Below, piece after piece: positions 10,178 through 21,521 of a stretch of 51,455 nucleotides of DNA. The stretch lies in NCBI GenBank assembly GCA_903822335.1, contig CAIJOT010000323.1:1-51455 (forward strand), written 5' to 3'. The translations under genes were made by a program, and so were the position numbers. Each line of letters starts with the position of its first letter. Position 1 is the first letter of the stretch. Origin of the DNA: an uncultured delta proteobacterium. GTDB taxonomy: Bacteria > Desulfobacterota > Syntrophorhabdia > Syntrophorhabdales > Syntrophorhabdaceae. The notes beneath the pieces are model-generated. The model did not search any database. It was not told the DNA's origin and saw nothing but the letters and a program-made list of their open reading frames with translations.

Positions 10178-10825
10178 TTACCCTCCTGTGCCCTGTTTTG
10201 ACTCGCCCGACTGCCCACCGTGCCTGCTTAGGTCATCGAGAGCCAGATTGAGTCGAAGAACGTTGACCCGCTCCTGACCGAGAAAACCGAATAAAGGCCC
10301 TTCAATGTGTTTTTGCACCAGATCACGTATGTCCGATTCTCGCAAACCCCGTGCCTTCGCCACTCGTGGAGCCTGTACCATGGCCGCATCGACGCTGATG
10401 TGAGGATCGAGACCACTACCGGAGGCCAGTACCAGATCAGCGGGTACCGGGGCATTCACCCCGAGGCCGTTTGTGACCCGAACCTTTTCCATTCGTTGCC
10501 CGACCTCCTCAAGAAACTTGGAATTCGAGGGCCCGAAGTTGCTGCCCCCTGAATTGCTGGCATCATATGCTTTTTCCAGAGCAGATGGCCGCCCGTGAAA
10601 ATAACCTGGATTTGTAAACTTCTGACCTATCAGTGCTGAACCGCTTATTTTGCCGTTAACTGTTAAAAGACTTCCTTTCGCCTGTCTGGGAAATATAAGC
10701 TGAGCCACCCTGGTTATGAGAAAAGGATAAGCAAGACCTGTAAGAATTGATAGCACAACGAAGACAAGTAAGGCTCTTATGAACTCTTTCATTTCTTTCC
10801 TCCTAAGCAAGGTGCAAGAATACAA
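10178..10825 (-). CDS. kdpC: K+-transporting ATPase subunit C
   Basis: [46 protein letters not shown]. True start may be the internal Met ([11 protein letters not shown]). Confidence 0.96.
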   Translation of the reverse strand: MYSCTLLRRKEMKEFIRALLVFVVLSILTGLAYPFLITRVAQLIFPRQAKGSLLTVNGKISGSALIGQKFTNPGYFHGRPSALEKAYDASNSGGSNFGPSNSKFLEEVGQRMEKVRVTNGLGVNAPVPADLVLASGSGLDPHISVDAAMVQAPRVAKARGLRESDIRDLVQKHIEGPLFGFLGQERVNVLRLNLALDDLSRHGGQSGESKQGTGG

Positions 10826-12839
10826 TCAAAAGGTCAATTAGTTTGATCCCGATAAATGGTAATATAAGCCCACCTATACCATAGATCACCAGATTCCGCC
10901 ACAAGAGCGCCATGGCGGTCATGGGGCGGTATGTAATGCCCCTCAGGGACAGCGGGATAAGGAGCGGAATGATGATGGCGTTGAATATTATTGCTGAAAG
11001 AATGGCGCTATTGGGTGTGGAAAGCCGCATCACATTCAAAATGCCCAGCATGGGAAAGAAGGGTACGAAAATGGCAGGTATGATGGCGAAATACTTTGCC
11101 ACATCGTTTGCAACGCTGAACGTGGTCAAGGCCCCACGGGTCATGAGGATCTGTTTCCCGATCTCAACGATGTCCAAAAGCTTCGTTGGATTGGAATCAA
11201 GATCTACCATGTTGGCGGCTTCTCTCGATGCCTGAGTTCCAGCATTCATAGCAACAGCAACATCCGCCTGAGCAAGCGCCGGTGCATCATTTGTCCCATC
11301 GCCTATCATCGCTACCAGATTTCCTTCTGCCTGGTATTTCCGTATGAGTTTGAGCTTTTCTTCCGGGCGGGCCTGGGCGACAAAGTCATCTATCCCTGCC
11401 TCTGCAGCGATAGCGGCAGCAGTGAGCGGGTTGTCACCGGTTATCATGATAGAGTGTATCCCCAAAAGACGTAACTGGGAGAGTCGTTCTTTTATGCCCT
11501 CTTTCAGCACATCTTTCAGATAAATGACCCCCAGGGCCCTTGTAGAATCTACCACAACAAGAGGCGTTCCGCCCTCACGGGCTACTCTGTCCACAGCCGC
11601 CGTTACGCTTTCGGGTATCACTCCGCCCCTCTCCTGGACGAATTTCGCCACAGCATCTGCGGCGCCTTTACGGATTTCACGTCCATTCCACGAAATACCA
11701 CTCATACGAAGTTCAGCGGTGAAAGGGATAAACTTCGCCTCTGGTGAAGGTTTTATATCCCGGCCGCGTCTGTCTAAGCGATATTTGGCCAAAGCCACGA
11801 TGCTCCGGCCCTCCGGCGTCTCGTCCGCCAATGATGCGAACAGGGCCGCCTCAACTAATTCTTCGTTTTTGATTCCGGCAGCAGGAATGAAATCTGTCGC
11901 CATACGGTTCCCCAGTGTGATCGTCCCTGTCTTATCGAGGAGCACCACATTAACGTCGCCGGCCGCTTCCACGGCCCGGCCGCTCAAGGCAATAACGTTA
12001 TGCTGGATCAGGCGATCCATGCCTGCAATCCCGATGGCTGGGAGGAGCCCTCCGATTGTCGTCGGCATGAGGCAGACCAGAAGTGCCACTAACACGGGTA
12101 ACGTGATCTTTACGCCGGTGTAAACCCCAAATGGAGCCAACGTGCCCACAACCACGATGAAGAGCACTGTCAGTCCTACAAGGAGTATTTCCAAGGCCCG
12201 CTCGTTCGGTGTTTTCTGGCGTGTAGCGCTTTCTACCATGGAGATCATATGGTCAAGGAAGGTCTCACCAGGATTTGCCGTGATGGTCACCTTTATCCTT
12301 CCGGATAAGACGCGGGTACCACCGGTAACGCCGGTTCGGTCACCCTTTGCCTCCCTTATTACAGGGGCAGATTCGCCGGTTACCGCAGATTCGTCTACAA
12401 GGGCCACGCCTTCAACGATTTCCCCGTCACCCGGTATAGGATCGTTGTCTTCCACCACTACCATATCATTCTTGCGCAGGGAGAGTGCGGGGATGGTTTC
12501 GGTCTGTCCGTTGGCCAACAATCGCTTGGCATATGCCTCACTCTGCGCCCGCCGGAGCGTTTCGGCCTGCGCCTTACCGCGACCCTCGGCAAGGGCCTCG
12601 GCAAAATTGGCGAATAATACGGTGAACCAGAGCCAGATGCTTATATGGATGTTGAACAGGAAAGGTCCGCCGTATATGAGATTGCTGACAGAGATCAGTG
12701 ATGTGATGACTGAAACGATTTCCACTACGAACATCACAGGATTGTGCCAGAGGAGCCGGGGGTCCAGCCTGAGGAATGATCCCTTGATGGAAGTCTTTAT
12801 CAGTTTGGATTGCCAGAATTTTGGTGTTGTTTTTTCCAT
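10803..12839 (-). CDS. kdpB: K+-transporting ATPase subunit B (P-type ATPase)
   Basis: [11 protein letters not shown] phosphorylation motif, [28 protein letters not shown]. Confidence 0.98.
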   Translation of the reverse strand: MEKTTPKFWQSKLIKTSIKGSFLRLDPRLLWHNPVMFVVEIVSVITSLISVSNLIYGGPFLFNIHISIWLWFTVLFANFAEALAEGRGKAQAETLRRAQSEAYAKRLLANGQTETIPALSLRKNDMVVVEDNDPIPGDGEIVEGVALVDESAVTGESAPVIREAKGDRTGVTGGTRVLSGRIKVTITANPGETFLDHMISMVESATRQKTPNERALEILLVGLTVLFIVVVGTLAPFGVYTGVKITLPVLVALLVCLMPTTIGGLLPAIGIAGMDRLIQHNVIALSGRAVEAAGDVNVVLLDKTGTITLGNRMATDFIPAAGIKNEELVEAALFASLADETPEGRSIVALAKYRLDRRGRDIKPSPEAKFIPFTAELRMSGISWNGREIRKGAADAVAKFVQERGGVIPESVTAAVDRVAREGGTPLVVVDSTRALGVIYLKDVLKEGIKERLSQLRLLGIHSIMITGDNPLTAAAIAAEAGIDDFVAQARPEEKLKLIRKYQAEGNLVAMIGDGTNDAPALAQADVAVAMNAGTQASREAANMVDLDSNPTKLLDIVEIGKQILMTRGALTTFSVANDVAKYFAIIPAIFVPFFPMLGILNVMRLSTPNSAILSAIIFNAIIIPLLIPLSLRGITYRPMTAMALLWRNLVIYGIGGLILPFIGIKLIDLLIVFLHLA

Positions 12840-12853
12840 TCGTTCATTCCTCC

Positions 12854-14557
12854 TCAGAAAGTCCGGCCTGCGAAGATCAGGAGATGCTCAAGGAACGGTC
12901 CCAGTATGAGTGCCGGAAAGAACGTAAGGGCGCCGACAATGAGAACTACCCCTATGAGCAGGACGGTAAATAGCGGACTGGCTGTAGGGAACGTAGCAGA
13001 ACTGGATGGCACGCTTTTCTTCATCGCCAGCGACCCCGCAATAGCCAAAGCAGGCAGGATCGTCGCAGATCGCCCTACAAGCATGACAAAACCGGTAGCA
13101 AGGTTATAAAAGACCGTATTCGCATTCAGTCCTGCAAAGGCTGACCCGTTGTTGCCTGCGGCAGAAAAGAAGGCGTAGAGTATCTCTGAGAGGCCGTGGG
13201 GTCCGGGATTGTTCAGGCTGCTGAGTCCGGTTGGAATTGCCACCGCTATGCCGGCGAATATGAGAGAGGCCATGGCAGGTGCGATGACAGCGATGACAGC
13301 CATAATCATCTCCCGTGCCTCCAGCTTTTTTCCCAAAAACTCAGGGGTACGGCCAATCATAAGTCCTGCAAGGAATATGGCAAGGATGGCATACATGAGC
13401 ATGCCGATAAGACCGACACCGACACCGCCGAAGATCACCTCGCCAATTGCCATGTTGAACATGAAAACAAGGCCTGTAAGGGGCATCATGCTGTCATGCA
13501 TGGCATTCACAGATCCATTTGAGGTCACCGTAGTCACCTGACCCCAGAGGACAGAAGGCCCTATGCCGAAGCGAACTTCCTTCCCTTCCATGTTGGTACT
13601 ACTACCGAGGCCCGATTGTGCAAGTATCGGGTTGCCCTGCCATTCAGCCCAGAACGCCGCACCCAATCCCACAAGAAAAAGGATCATCATGGCAGCGAAG
13701 ATTGCCCAGCCCTGGCGCCGGTTCTTGACCATTATGCCAAAAGTAAATGGCAGCGCCGCAGGTATGAGTAAAATGGCGAGCATTTCCAGAAAATTGGAGA
13801 ACGGCGTGGGGTTCTCAAAGGGATGGGAGGAATTCGCATTGAAGAAACCACCGCCGTTGGAGCCCAACTCCTTGATGGCAACCTGGGAGGCTACAGGCCC
13901 CACAGCAATCACCTGCTCAGTACCCTCTATTGTCTGTGCCTTCACAGAGGGGGCGAAGGTTTGCACAACCCCCTGGGAGACAAGGAGCATCGCCAGTATG
14001 ATGCTCAAAGGGAGCAACACATAAAGCACCGAGCGGGTCATATCAACCCAGAAATTGCCGATGGTGTTTCTCAGTTTGGAGGTGAAGGCGCGAATGAGCG
14101 GCAGGGCAACGGCCATTCCCACTGCAGCGGACACGAAATTCTGGACGGTCAAACCTACCATCTGGGTGAGATAACTCATTGTAGTCTCGCCGCCGTATGC
14201 CTGCCAGTTCGTATTTGTTACAAATGATATGGCCGTATTCAGCGCCGTATCCCAGCGGACAGAGCCGAACCCCATGGGGTTGAGCGGCAGCCTTCCCTGG
14301 ACTATCTGCAACAGGAACAGCACCATAAAACCAACGGCATTGAAGAGTAGAAATGCCAGCGAATACTGCTTCCAGGACATCTCTTCATTTTCATTGACCC
14401 TGCAAAGCCTGTACAGACCTGACTCGAAAGGCCGGATAATGAAGCTCATGAACGTGCGCCTTCCGGTAAAGACCTGTGCCATATAATGTCCCAGGGGTAG
14501 TGCCAGAAGCATGAGAACCCCAAGAAAAACGAGAATGTATGTTATGTCCTTCGCCAT
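12854..14557 (-). CDS. kdpA: K+-transporting ATPase subunit A
   Basis: [55 protein letters not shown]. Confidence 0.98.
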   Translation of the reverse strand: MAKDITYILVFLGVLMLLALPLGHYMAQVFTGRRTFMSFIIRPFESGLYRLCRVNENEEMSWKQYSLAFLLFNAVGFMVLFLLQIVQGRLPLNPMGFGSVRWDTALNTAISFVTNTNWQAYGGETTMSYLTQMVGLTVQNFVSAAVGMAVALPLIRAFTSKLRNTIGNFWVDMTRSVLYVLLPLSIILAMLLVSQGVVQTFAPSVKAQTIEGTEQVIAVGPVASQVAIKELGSNGGGFFNANSSHPFENPTPFSNFLEMLAILLIPAALPFTFGIMVKNRRQGWAIFAAMMILFLVGLGAAFWAEWQGNPILAQSGLGSSTNMEGKEVRFGIGPSVLWGQVTTVTSNGSVNAMHDSMMPLTGLVFMFNMAIGEVIFGGVGVGLIGMLMYAILAIFLAGLMIGRTPEFLGKKLEAREMIMAVIAVIAPAMASLIFAGIAVAIPTGLSSLNNPGPHGLSEILYAFFSAAGNNGSAFAGLNANTVFYNLATGFVMLVGRSATILPALAIAGSLAMKKSVPSSSATFPTASPLFTVLLIGVVLIVGALTFFPALILGPFLEHLLIFAGRTF

Positions 14558-14869
14558 CGATTCAGACCTCTCTGTGAGTGATATTCATAGGTAATCTCAA
14601 CGATTGCCTGAAATGACACGGTATTACGTTTCGCGATTCCCACTTCGCTCATGCACACTGGCACCACTTTCTCTCCATGATCTTTTCTCTGTTGTAAATT
14701 TTAAACACCGCGGCGTAAATTTGGCGTTAAAAGATGGGAGATACGTGTAAAAAAAGCGTAAAGAAAAGTAATGTACAACACAGGATACCGATCGAGATTC
14801 TGTAACAGCAAAACCAGGATTAATAACAATTCTAAATCATTCAATGAATTTCTGAGAGGAAGATTTTTT

Positions 14870-15050
14870 CCTGTAGCGAGCATCGAGGACGCCTTGGGCA
14901 TCCTGCCGATGAGCCGCAATGTGCCACGCGGCCAAGCCGCTGCTTTGGCCGATTTCCGCTGTCTGAGCCCAGGGCGAGTTCGGAAATCGAATGGAGGCAA
15001 ATCGTACGCAGGGTAAGGTGCCCGGAGCGGCGAGCGAGGGAAAGAATCAT
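14870..15050 (+). repeat. Intergenic repeat-like element, copy A
   Basis: GCGAGCATCGAggacgCCTTGGGCATCC ... TGAGCCCAGGGCGAGTTCGG...GCAGGGTAAGG...GGCGAGCGAGGGAAAGA; parallels copy B at 28705. Confidence 0.5.
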
Positions 15051-15154
15051 CCTTATTATTTGCATTGATTTAGAAATGGACTAAAAGATGCTTGTATTTT
15101 CTGAAACTGTCCAGTTCAGACGAGTATCTGCTGGTGCGGGAGCAAAACGGGAGC

Positions 15155-15847
15155 TTAATCCCGTGTGACCAGGCGATACCCTACACCGGGTTCGGTGATG
15201 ATGTAGGTTGGTTGTGACGGATCGGTCTCGATTTTATGCCGAAGTTGACCGATGTAAATGCGGAGGTAATGCGTCTGCTCCTGGTAGTTCGGTCCCCAGA
15301 TGGCTCGAAGGAGTTGCCTGTGGGTCACAACCCGGCCCGCTTGTAGCGCCAGGTATTTTAGAATCTCATATTCTGTTGGTGTTAATTTAATCTCCTGTCC
15401 TTGAAGTATAACATTGCGCCGTGCCAGGTCCATGGTGAGTTCACCGAATGTCAGTACCGGTTCGTCGTCAGTTTTGGCGACATGACGCAGCGCCACCCGG
15501 AGCCGGGCAAGGAGTTCGCCCATGCTGAATGGCTTAGTGACATAATCATCAGCACCGGCATCGAGGGCATCAATCTTGTCATCTTCATGTTCTCTTACAG
15601 AAAGAATGATGATGGGAGTCCGAGTCCATTCACGGAGGCGTTTAATTACCTCGACACCATCCATATCCGGTAAACCGAGATCCAGGATGATCAAGTCCGG
15701 ATGAAATACTGCTGTCTGATTCAGGCCGTCATGTCCGGAAGCAGCTTCAGCAACATCGTACCCGTTACCCTCTAAAGCGACCTTCAGCATCCGGAGAATC
15801 TGTTTCTCGTCATCGATAACGAGTATGCGTGCACCTTCGGGTGGCAT
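15155..15847 (-). CDS. kdpE: OmpR-family response regulator (KdpE-type)
   Basis: Receiver (ILVIDDEKQILRML, DLIILDLGLPDMDG, KPFSMGELLARLRVALRH) and winged helix (LTPTEYEILKYLALQAGRVVTHRQLLRAIWG). Confidence 0.93.
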   Translation of the reverse strand: MPPEGARILVIDDEKQILRMLKVALEGNGYDVAEAASGHDGLNQTAVFHPDLIILDLGLPDMDGVEVIKRLREWTRTPIIILSVREHEDDKIDALDAGADDYVTKPFSMGELLARLRVALRHVAKTDDEPVLTFGELTMDLARRNVILQGQEIKLTPTEYEILKYLALQAGRVVTHRQLLRAIWGPNYQEQTHYLRIYIGQLRHKIETDPSQPTYIITEPGVGYRLVTRD

Positions 15848-17387
15848 TCCCCTCTCCTTCCTTTATGTCCGGTTCTTCTGAAGGCGACTCCGCTACAGGC
15901 AGTGAAAAGGTGAACCGGTTACCGTATTCTGGAGATGAATCAACCCATATCTGACCGCCGTGGGCCTCGATAATCCCTTTGCAGATAGACAGACCAAGCC
16001 CTGTTCCGCTTATGTGTTTGGAAGAATGTAACCGGTAAAATTTGTCGAAGACCCGATACCGCTCTATCAAAGGAATTGCAGGACCTGGATCAGCGACAGT
16101 AACTAGAAGCTTATTGTCATGATAATAAGCTGAAATTGAGATTTCGCTATCCCGGGGAGAATATTTGACCGCATTTTCCAGCAGGTTAATCAACACCTGC
16201 TCTATGAGAATGAAATCGGCCTTTACAAGAGGGAGTTCCCGCGGGATGTTAACCCTCACGGCATGCTTTTGTAAGGTCTCTTTTGTTTCCCGCAACACAA
16301 CACCGATAATGTCCTGAATATCACACCATTCGGTTTTCGGCTTCAATATGCCGCTCTCAAGCCGTACCATATCAAGGAGATTTGCTATGAAACGGTTCAT
16401 GCGGTGCGCCTCTTCCTTGATCGTATGGAGCAAGATATCCTTGTTGGCCTCATTATACACACCTTTTTCAGAGATAAGGCTTGTTACGGCCCCTGTGATG
16501 GCGGCAAGAGGCGTGCGCATGTCATGTGAAACAGAATTTAATAACGCCCTGTGCAGTTTTTCTGATTCAGCAAGCCACTTTGCCTGCTCGGCCTCTTTTG
16601 CCAAGCGCATACGGATTATCGCCATAGCGGCAAGATTGGCAAAGGCTTCGATAAGCTGGCGCTGTTCCAGTGAGACGGTCTCCTCTTCATTATTCATCTT
16701 GATTGTAAGAACAGCCAGAGTTTTGTCTTCTGTTTTTACGGGAAAGATCAGCTCGCTCGCCTCTCTTAAAATTTCTGTTCCCTTACCGGCACTTAACCCA
16801 TGTTCCAGGACCCAGTGAGCAACAGCCTGCTCCTTGCCGTCAGGCGAAGAATGCTGCGGCGGATAGGAAGCGGCTTGACGCACAATGTCATCTTCCGGGT
16901 CGGACACCAGAATTGATACATGTGCGCGTATTGTTTCAGACACTGTTTTTACCAAGGTTTCCAGGACCTGCGGGAGGTCGGTCTTTGCAGCTATTTCCTG
17001 ACTGAGCGCATATAAGGCGTGTGTCCTTTCTTCCCGTTGCCTCGTTTTTTCCAGTTCATTCCGGAGTTTTGTCGCCATAGTTCCTGTTACAAGGGCTACA
17101 ATAAGATATACAGCAAAAACGAAAAGGTCTCTCGTCTCGTTTACTGTAAAGCTGAACACGGGAGGCACAAAAAGAAAGTCAAAAGCCAGCACACCGAGGA
17201 AGGCTGCAAAAAAGGAAGGTCCCCGGCCCCAGCGAACCGCACTGATAAGCACTGGCAGTAAATAAAGAAGAACAATATTCGTCAGATTAAAAAAAGGTGT
17301 CAGAATTTTGCCTACAACGGTAACGATTGTTACAGCCAGAAACGTCCATAGATAGTGTTGAACGAATATCCGTGCATACTTTGCCAT
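15810..17387 (-). CDS. Sensor histidine kinase, KdpD C-terminal type (DUF4118 + GAF + HisKA + HATPase)
   Basis: TM DUF4118 segment, LLNSVSHDMRTPLAAITGAV H-box, INLLENAVKYS, HISGTGLGLSICKGIIEAHGG; overlaps kdpE. Confidence 0.92.
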   Translation of the reverse strand: MAKYARIFVQHYLWTFLAVTIVTVVGKILTPFFNLTNIVLLYLLPVLISAVRWGRGPSFFAAFLGVLAFDFLFVPPVFSFTVNETRDLFVFAVYLIVALVTGTMATKLRNELEKTRQREERTHALYALSQEIAAKTDLPQVLETLVKTVSETIRAHVSILVSDPEDDIVRQAASYPPQHSSPDGKEQAVAHWVLEHGLSAGKGTEILREASELIFPVKTEDKTLAVLTIKMNNEEETVSLEQRQLIEAFANLAAMAIIRMRLAKEAEQAKWLAESEKLHRALLNSVSHDMRTPLAAITGAVTSLISEKGVYNEANKDILLHTIKEEAHRMNRFIANLLDMVRLESGILKPKTEWCDIQDIIGVVLRETKETLQKHAVRVNIPRELPLVKADFILIEQVLINLLENAVKYSPRDSEISISAYYHDNKLLVTVADPGPAIPLIERYRVFDKFYRLHSSKHISGTGLGLSICKGIIEAHGGQIWVDSSPEYGNRFTFSLPVAESPSEEPDIKEGEGNATRRCTHTRYR

Positions 17388-17684
17388 GGTATGAAGATAG
17401 TATACATCATACTATAACCACAATCTACTTTCTTGTTTTCAAAGAAACCCTTGTTCAAATCAGGCAGGAGTACGCTGCTTAGACCCCTGAAAAGAACCTA
17501 TTCCGGTTCATTAATTACCGCATGTAAGCTGCTACATACCAAGCACTGGCTGGGGTATTGATAACAATAAATAATAAATAATTTTGTCTTGGATACTCTA
17601 TGCATGATTGGTGGGTGGACGCTTACTTCATTAGTATTAAAAAGAATGTGTATACGGGAATGAGGGTTCAGGAATAATGAATGC

Positions 17685-18848
17685 TTACTGCTTACTGCCT
17701 AATTCCAACTTAAGGAAATCAAGCAGTATCCGATAGGGTATGTTTCTCTCGTCTGAGATTTTTTTTACATCCTCGAATTCAATGTGTGTCTTGATGAGTT
17801 TTCCCTGCCTGTCATAACCATTTTTTATGCTCACGGGCCCATAGGAGGTTTCTACTATCTTTTCTTCCCTTTTTAAAATCTTTCTCAGTTCCTTTCTCAG
17901 CCGTATGCCGAAGGTCGTCGTCTCTGAAAATATCACTTCTGAGAGATGCGGGAAATTATTCGCTGTTGCTGTTACGGAAAGCCTTATACCGATTCTTCCC
18001 TTCTTCATATACACAGGAAAATACAATACGTCGAGGGCTCCTTCCTTCCTTATCTTATCAGCAATTGCCCCGATATATTCCATCTCCATGTCGTCAAGGT
18101 CTGCCTCGATAAGCCACACCACTTCCTCAAAGAAAGGCTCATCACTTTCCCCGATAAAAATCCTTACCATATCAGGCTTATCTGTCTTATATGTTCCCAA
18201 TCCATACCCTATTTTCTCGATTGTAAAAGGCGGAACCTGTTTTTTGTCTTCCACATAATGCTTCACAATCGTTGCACCTGTGGGGGTTGTCAATTCTAAT
18301 GAATCTTCGAGAAAAACAACATTATATCCGGAAAGAATCTCAAGGGTTGCAGGTGGTGGATTGGGTATGATACCATGGGCTGTTTTTATCGTTCCCCTTC
18401 CGAGAGGGATCGGCCCGCAGTACACCTTATCTATTCCAAAATAGTGTATGCCTTTCGCAACACATAGAAGGTCTATCAGGGTATCTATATGGGAAAGTTC
18501 ATGCAAATGAACACGGTCCTTTGAAACCCCATGCACCTTTGACTCAGCTTCCAGTATGATTTGTAACATGGCATGTACATCCTGCTTAATCTTCTCTTCT
18601 ACGTCTAATCCTTTTATCAATGCTTCCATATCATCAATTGAGAGGTGGATATCATTATCCCCGATGCTCAGATATGTCCCTTCCACGATGCCCTGCTTTT
18701 TTTTAACCGGGGCCATAGATGGTATGGAAATGGGGATTTTCTTCAAGAGTGCATCCAATTCATTAAAGGGTAACCCTGCATCTATCAATGCACTTATCAT
18801 CATATCGCCGCTTATACCAAATACAGGGTCTATATAGAGTATTTTCAT
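17685..18848 (-). CDS. larC: Nickel pincer cofactor biosynthesis protein LarC
   Basis: MKILYIDPVFGISGDMMISALIDAG, VHLHELSHIDTLIDLLCVA, TPTGATIVKHY; single uninterrupted ORF. Confidence 0.92.
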   Translation of the reverse strand: MKILYIDPVFGISGDMMISALIDAGLPFNELDALLKKIPISIPSMAPVKKKQGIVEGTYLSIGDNDIHLSIDDMEALIKGLDVEEKIKQDVHAMLQIILEAESKVHGVSKDRVHLHELSHIDTLIDLLCVAKGIHYFGIDKVYCGPIPLGRGTIKTAHGIIPNPPPATLEILSGYNVVFLEDSLELTTPTGATIVKHYVEDKKQVPPFTIEKIGYGLGTYKTDKPDMVRIFIGESDEPFFEEVVWLIEADLDDMEMEYIGAIADKIRKEGALDVLYFPVYMKKGRIGIRLSVTATANNFPHLSEVIFSETTTFGIRLRKELRKILKREEKIVETSYGPVSIKNGYDRQGKLIKTHIEFEDVKKISDERNIPYRILLDFLKLELGSKQ

Positions 18849-19588
18849 AGGCGGTTTATCAAGGTGGCGTAATAGGCTGCACCAAATCCGTTGTCTATGT
18901 TAAAGACCGAAACTGTGGAGCACGAATTAAGCATGGCAAGGAGTGCGGTAAGTCCTCCAAAACTTGCCCCGTACCCTACACTCGTGGGCACACCTATCAC
19001 AGGGATACCCACAATGCCTCCCACAATTGAAGGCAATGCCCCTTCCATCCCGGCTACCACTATGATTACCCTTGCCTTTTTAAGGAGGTCCATGCTCTGA
19101 ATCAGCCTGTGTATTCCGGCAACACCAACATCGTAGAGTCTCTCTGTCTCATTTCCAAAAAACACCGAGGTGATGTATGCCTCTTCTGCAACCTTCGCAT
19201 CGCTTGTGCCGGCAGATAGTATAAGGATTTTCCCCTTCCCTTTTATCGAGTGATCTTCCTTAATGTAAAAACACCGTGCTGCTTCGTTATACGTGCCAAC
19301 AGGAAATTTATTTACTATTTTTCTCCCCGTTTCTTTTTCTATGCGGGTTACAAGCACATCCATGCCTTTCTTTCTCATAGCGTGTATAATATCTGCTATC
19401 TGTTGCAGGCTCTTTCCTTCCCCGAATATGACTTCCTGCAAGCCTTTCCGCACTACCCTGTGATGGTCAACCTTGGTATGGCTCAGGTCTTCAAAGGGAA
19501 TGTCTTTTAATACCTCATACGCTTCTTCAACGGTAATTTTTCTCTCTTTCACATTTTTCAACAATGTGAAAATTTTTTCATCCATCAT
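18845..19588 (-). CDS. larB: Nickel pincer cofactor biosynthesis protein LarB
   Basis: ILSAGTSDAKVAEEAYITS, VVAGMEGALPSIVGGIVGIPVIGVPTSVGYGASFGG; overlaps larC start. Confidence 0.92.
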   Translation of the reverse strand: MMDEKIFTLLKNVKERKITVEEAYEVLKDIPFEDLSHTKVDHHRVVRKGLQEVIFGEGKSLQQIADIIHAMRKKGMDVLVTRIEKETGRKIVNKFPVGTYNEAARCFYIKEDHSIKGKGKILILSAGTSDAKVAEEAYITSVFFGNETERLYDVGVAGIHRLIQSMDLLKKARVIIVVAGMEGALPSIVGGIVGIPVIGVPTSVGYGASFGGLTALLAMLNSCSTVSVFNIDNGFGAAYYATLINRL

Positions 19589-19598
19589 GTTACACCGT

Positions 19599-19680
19599 GT
19601 GAATAGTATTTGGTGAATGGTGAATAGTTTACTGCCTTCCTTCTTGCCTGCTATATACTAACAACTGTTCACTATTCACT
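19599..19680. repeat. 7-nt-periodic inverted repeat
   Basis: Left arm GTGAATA GTATTTG GTGAATG GTGAATA GTTTACT; right arm reverse complement GTGAATA GTGAACA GTTGTTA GTATATA GCAGGCA. Confidence 0.7.
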
Positions 19681-20035
19681 GCTTCTGCTCAACAATAAAC
19701 GCATGTTTCACTATTTTTACGCTTTCCCTGTCTATACCCACCACATCAAATCTGACCTTTCTTTCAAAGCACTTATTGGTTTTTAAATAGAACATCGCTG
19801 ATCTAATCATGTGTTCCTTCTTTTTAGTATTAATCGCATCCAGAGGGTCGCCAAAGGTTGGTGTATTCCTGTTTTTTACTTCAATAAAGACAAGATAACC
19901 ACCCTCTTCAGCGATAATATCTATCTCGCCAAAGGGGTTTCTGTAGTTCTTCCCTATTATCCTGTAACCTTTCCTTTTTAATACTTTTATAGCCTTTTCT
20001 TCCCCTTGAATGCCTTCTTCTCTTTTAGAGAGCAC
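19676..20035 (-). CDS. YraN family (UPF0102) nuclease-like protein
   Basis: GYRIIGKNYRNPFGEIDIIAEEGGYLVFIEVKNR. Confidence 0.92.
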   Translation of the reverse strand: MLSKREEGIQGEEKAIKVLKRKGYRIIGKNYRNPFGEIDIIAEEGGYLVFIEVKNRNTPTFGDPLDAINTKKKEHMIRSAMFYLKTNKCFERKVRFDVVGIDRESVKIVKHAFIVEQKQ

Positions 20036-20609
20036 AATACTCTTTCACACCTCTGAAGGTTTTTCGGTGGATTGGAGAAATCCCGTACTCTTTGATAGCT
20101 ATTTTATGGTCTTTTGTGGGGTAACCTTTATGTCTTTTGAAGTTGTATTCGGGATATAGCGAATGATACATCTCCATGATGCCATCCCTAATTACCTTTG
20201 CCACGATAGAGGCACAGGCAATAAAGAAACATTTCCTGTCGCCTCTTATTACCGGTTTCCCATCCGGGAAACTCCTGATCCCATAATTTCCGTCTATAAG
20301 GAGAAGATTAGGCTGAATGCCTGTATCCTTTAATGCCCTGTCCATTGAAAGGAGACTTGCATTAAGGATGTTCAATGTATCAATCTCCTCATGGGTTGCT
20401 ATGCCTATCCCTACTTTATACGCATTTCTCGCAATCCATGGGAATAAATCTAATCTTTCCTTTTCTGTTAAAAGTTTAGAATCGTTGACCGTTCTTTTGT
20501 TGTCCGGTATGCCTTTCCAGACAATACATGAGGATACCACAGGACCTGCAAGAGGTCCCCTTCCTGCTTCGTCTATTGCACCTATCAGGCCTTTAAGAAG
20601 GCAACCCAT
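20025..20609 (-). CDS. rnhB: Ribonuclease HII
   Basis: GAIDEAGRGPLAGPVVSSCIV, IACASIVAKVIRDGIM. Confidence 0.96.
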   Translation of the reverse strand: MGCLLKGLIGAIDEAGRGPLAGPVVSSCIVWKGIPDNKRTVNDSKLLTEKERLDLFPWIARNAYKVGIGIATHEEIDTLNILNASLLSMDRALKDTGIQPNLLLIDGNYGIRSFPDGKPVIRGDRKCFFIACASIVAKVIRDGIMEMYHSLYPEYNFKRHKGYPTKDHKIAIKEYGISPIHRKTFRGVKEYCAL

Positions 20610-20989
20610 TAATCCCTTTTTTCTTTTAATTTTGCAGCCTTTCCCTTCAAATCCCGCAGGTAATAGAGTTTTGCTCTCCTTATCTTGCTCTTGGTAAGTA
20701 TTTCTATTTTATCTATGAGAGGTGAGTGCATCGGGAATGTTTTCTCTATCCCAACACCATAAGAGACCTTTCTTACAGTAAATGTTGCCCTTGTATTTCC
20801 CCCTCTCTTTCTTATCACAACACCCTCGAAAACCTGGATTCTTTCTTTATCTCCCTCAAAAATCTTCGTATACACCCGCACATTGTCGCCAACATGTATT
20901 TCAGTTAAATCAAGCCGCATATGTTCTTTTTCAATTAAATCAACCATTTCGTTCATCACATCCTCCTCTTTCACCGAATATTCTATCAA
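20609..20989 (-). CDS. rplS: 50S ribosomal protein L19
   Basis: [31 protein letters not shown]...[18 protein letters not shown]; true start probably internal [12 protein letters not shown]. Confidence 0.96.
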   Translation of the reverse strand: MIEYSVKEEDVMNEMVDLIEKEHMRLDLTEIHVGDNVRVYTKIFEGDKERIQVFEGVVIRKRGGNTRATFTVRKVSYGVGIEKTFPMHSPLIDKIEILTKSKIRRAKLYYLRDLKGKAAKLKEKRD

Positions 20990-21521
20990 GAATTATACCA
21001 AGTGCTACCCTCAAAGAGAGGTGATTGTAATCCCCCTTTCCTTTGATTGGCACAAGCATCTTCTCACATAAACCAACCATTTCATCGGATAAACCCCATC
21101 CTGTCCCGAAGAGCAGTAGCAGTGGCCTTGTCTCCTTCTCTATCATGCTTTGAATCTCATTATACCCTAATGCTTTATGTTTCCTTTCCTTTGAAGATGT
21201 TCCGATAATTATCGGGTTACCCTTTTTCTTAATTTCCTCAATCATTTCATCCACATCATTCTTGATTCTTATTTTATGTAATGCTTCGCTCCTCGCCGGA
21301 TTATAACGAGCTCCGTATCCGTATCTCCAGTGGTGTATGAGCTTTTCCATTATTTCCCTTTGTTTTGCAAGCGGCGTTACAATATAGCACAATTCTATTC
21401 CAAATGTCATGCATGTTCTTGCAATGTCATGTATTTCCAAATTTGTTACACTTGTCGCTATAACATCCCCATTTTTATCGTAAACTGGATAATGGATGAT
21501 TGCGATGCTGATATTACTCAG
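20940..21521 (-). CDS. SPOUT-like SAM-dependent RNA methyltransferase (Methyltrn_RNA_4-like), probable CTG start
   Basis: ORF track starts at 21440 (TTG), but the frame stays open upstream as [36 protein letters not shown]; a CTG at 21519-21521 is preceded by GGAGG with a 6-nt spacer. Confidence 0.85.
   Translation of the reverse strand: MSNISIAIIHYPVYDKNGDVIATSVTNLEIHDIARTCMTFGIELCYIVTPLAKQREIMEKLIHHWRYGYGARYNPARSEALHKIRIKNDVDEMIEEIKKKGNPIIIGTSSKERKHKALGYNEIQSMIEKETRPLLLLFGTGWGLSDEMVGLCEKMLVPIKGKGDYNHLSLRVALGIILDRIFGERGGCDERNG

Noticed and set aside
11524-14486. Long + strand ORFs opposite kdpB and kdpA
   Set aside because: Antisense shadows of canonical Kdp genes; Ser/Thr/Ala/Arg-rich with no domain signal.
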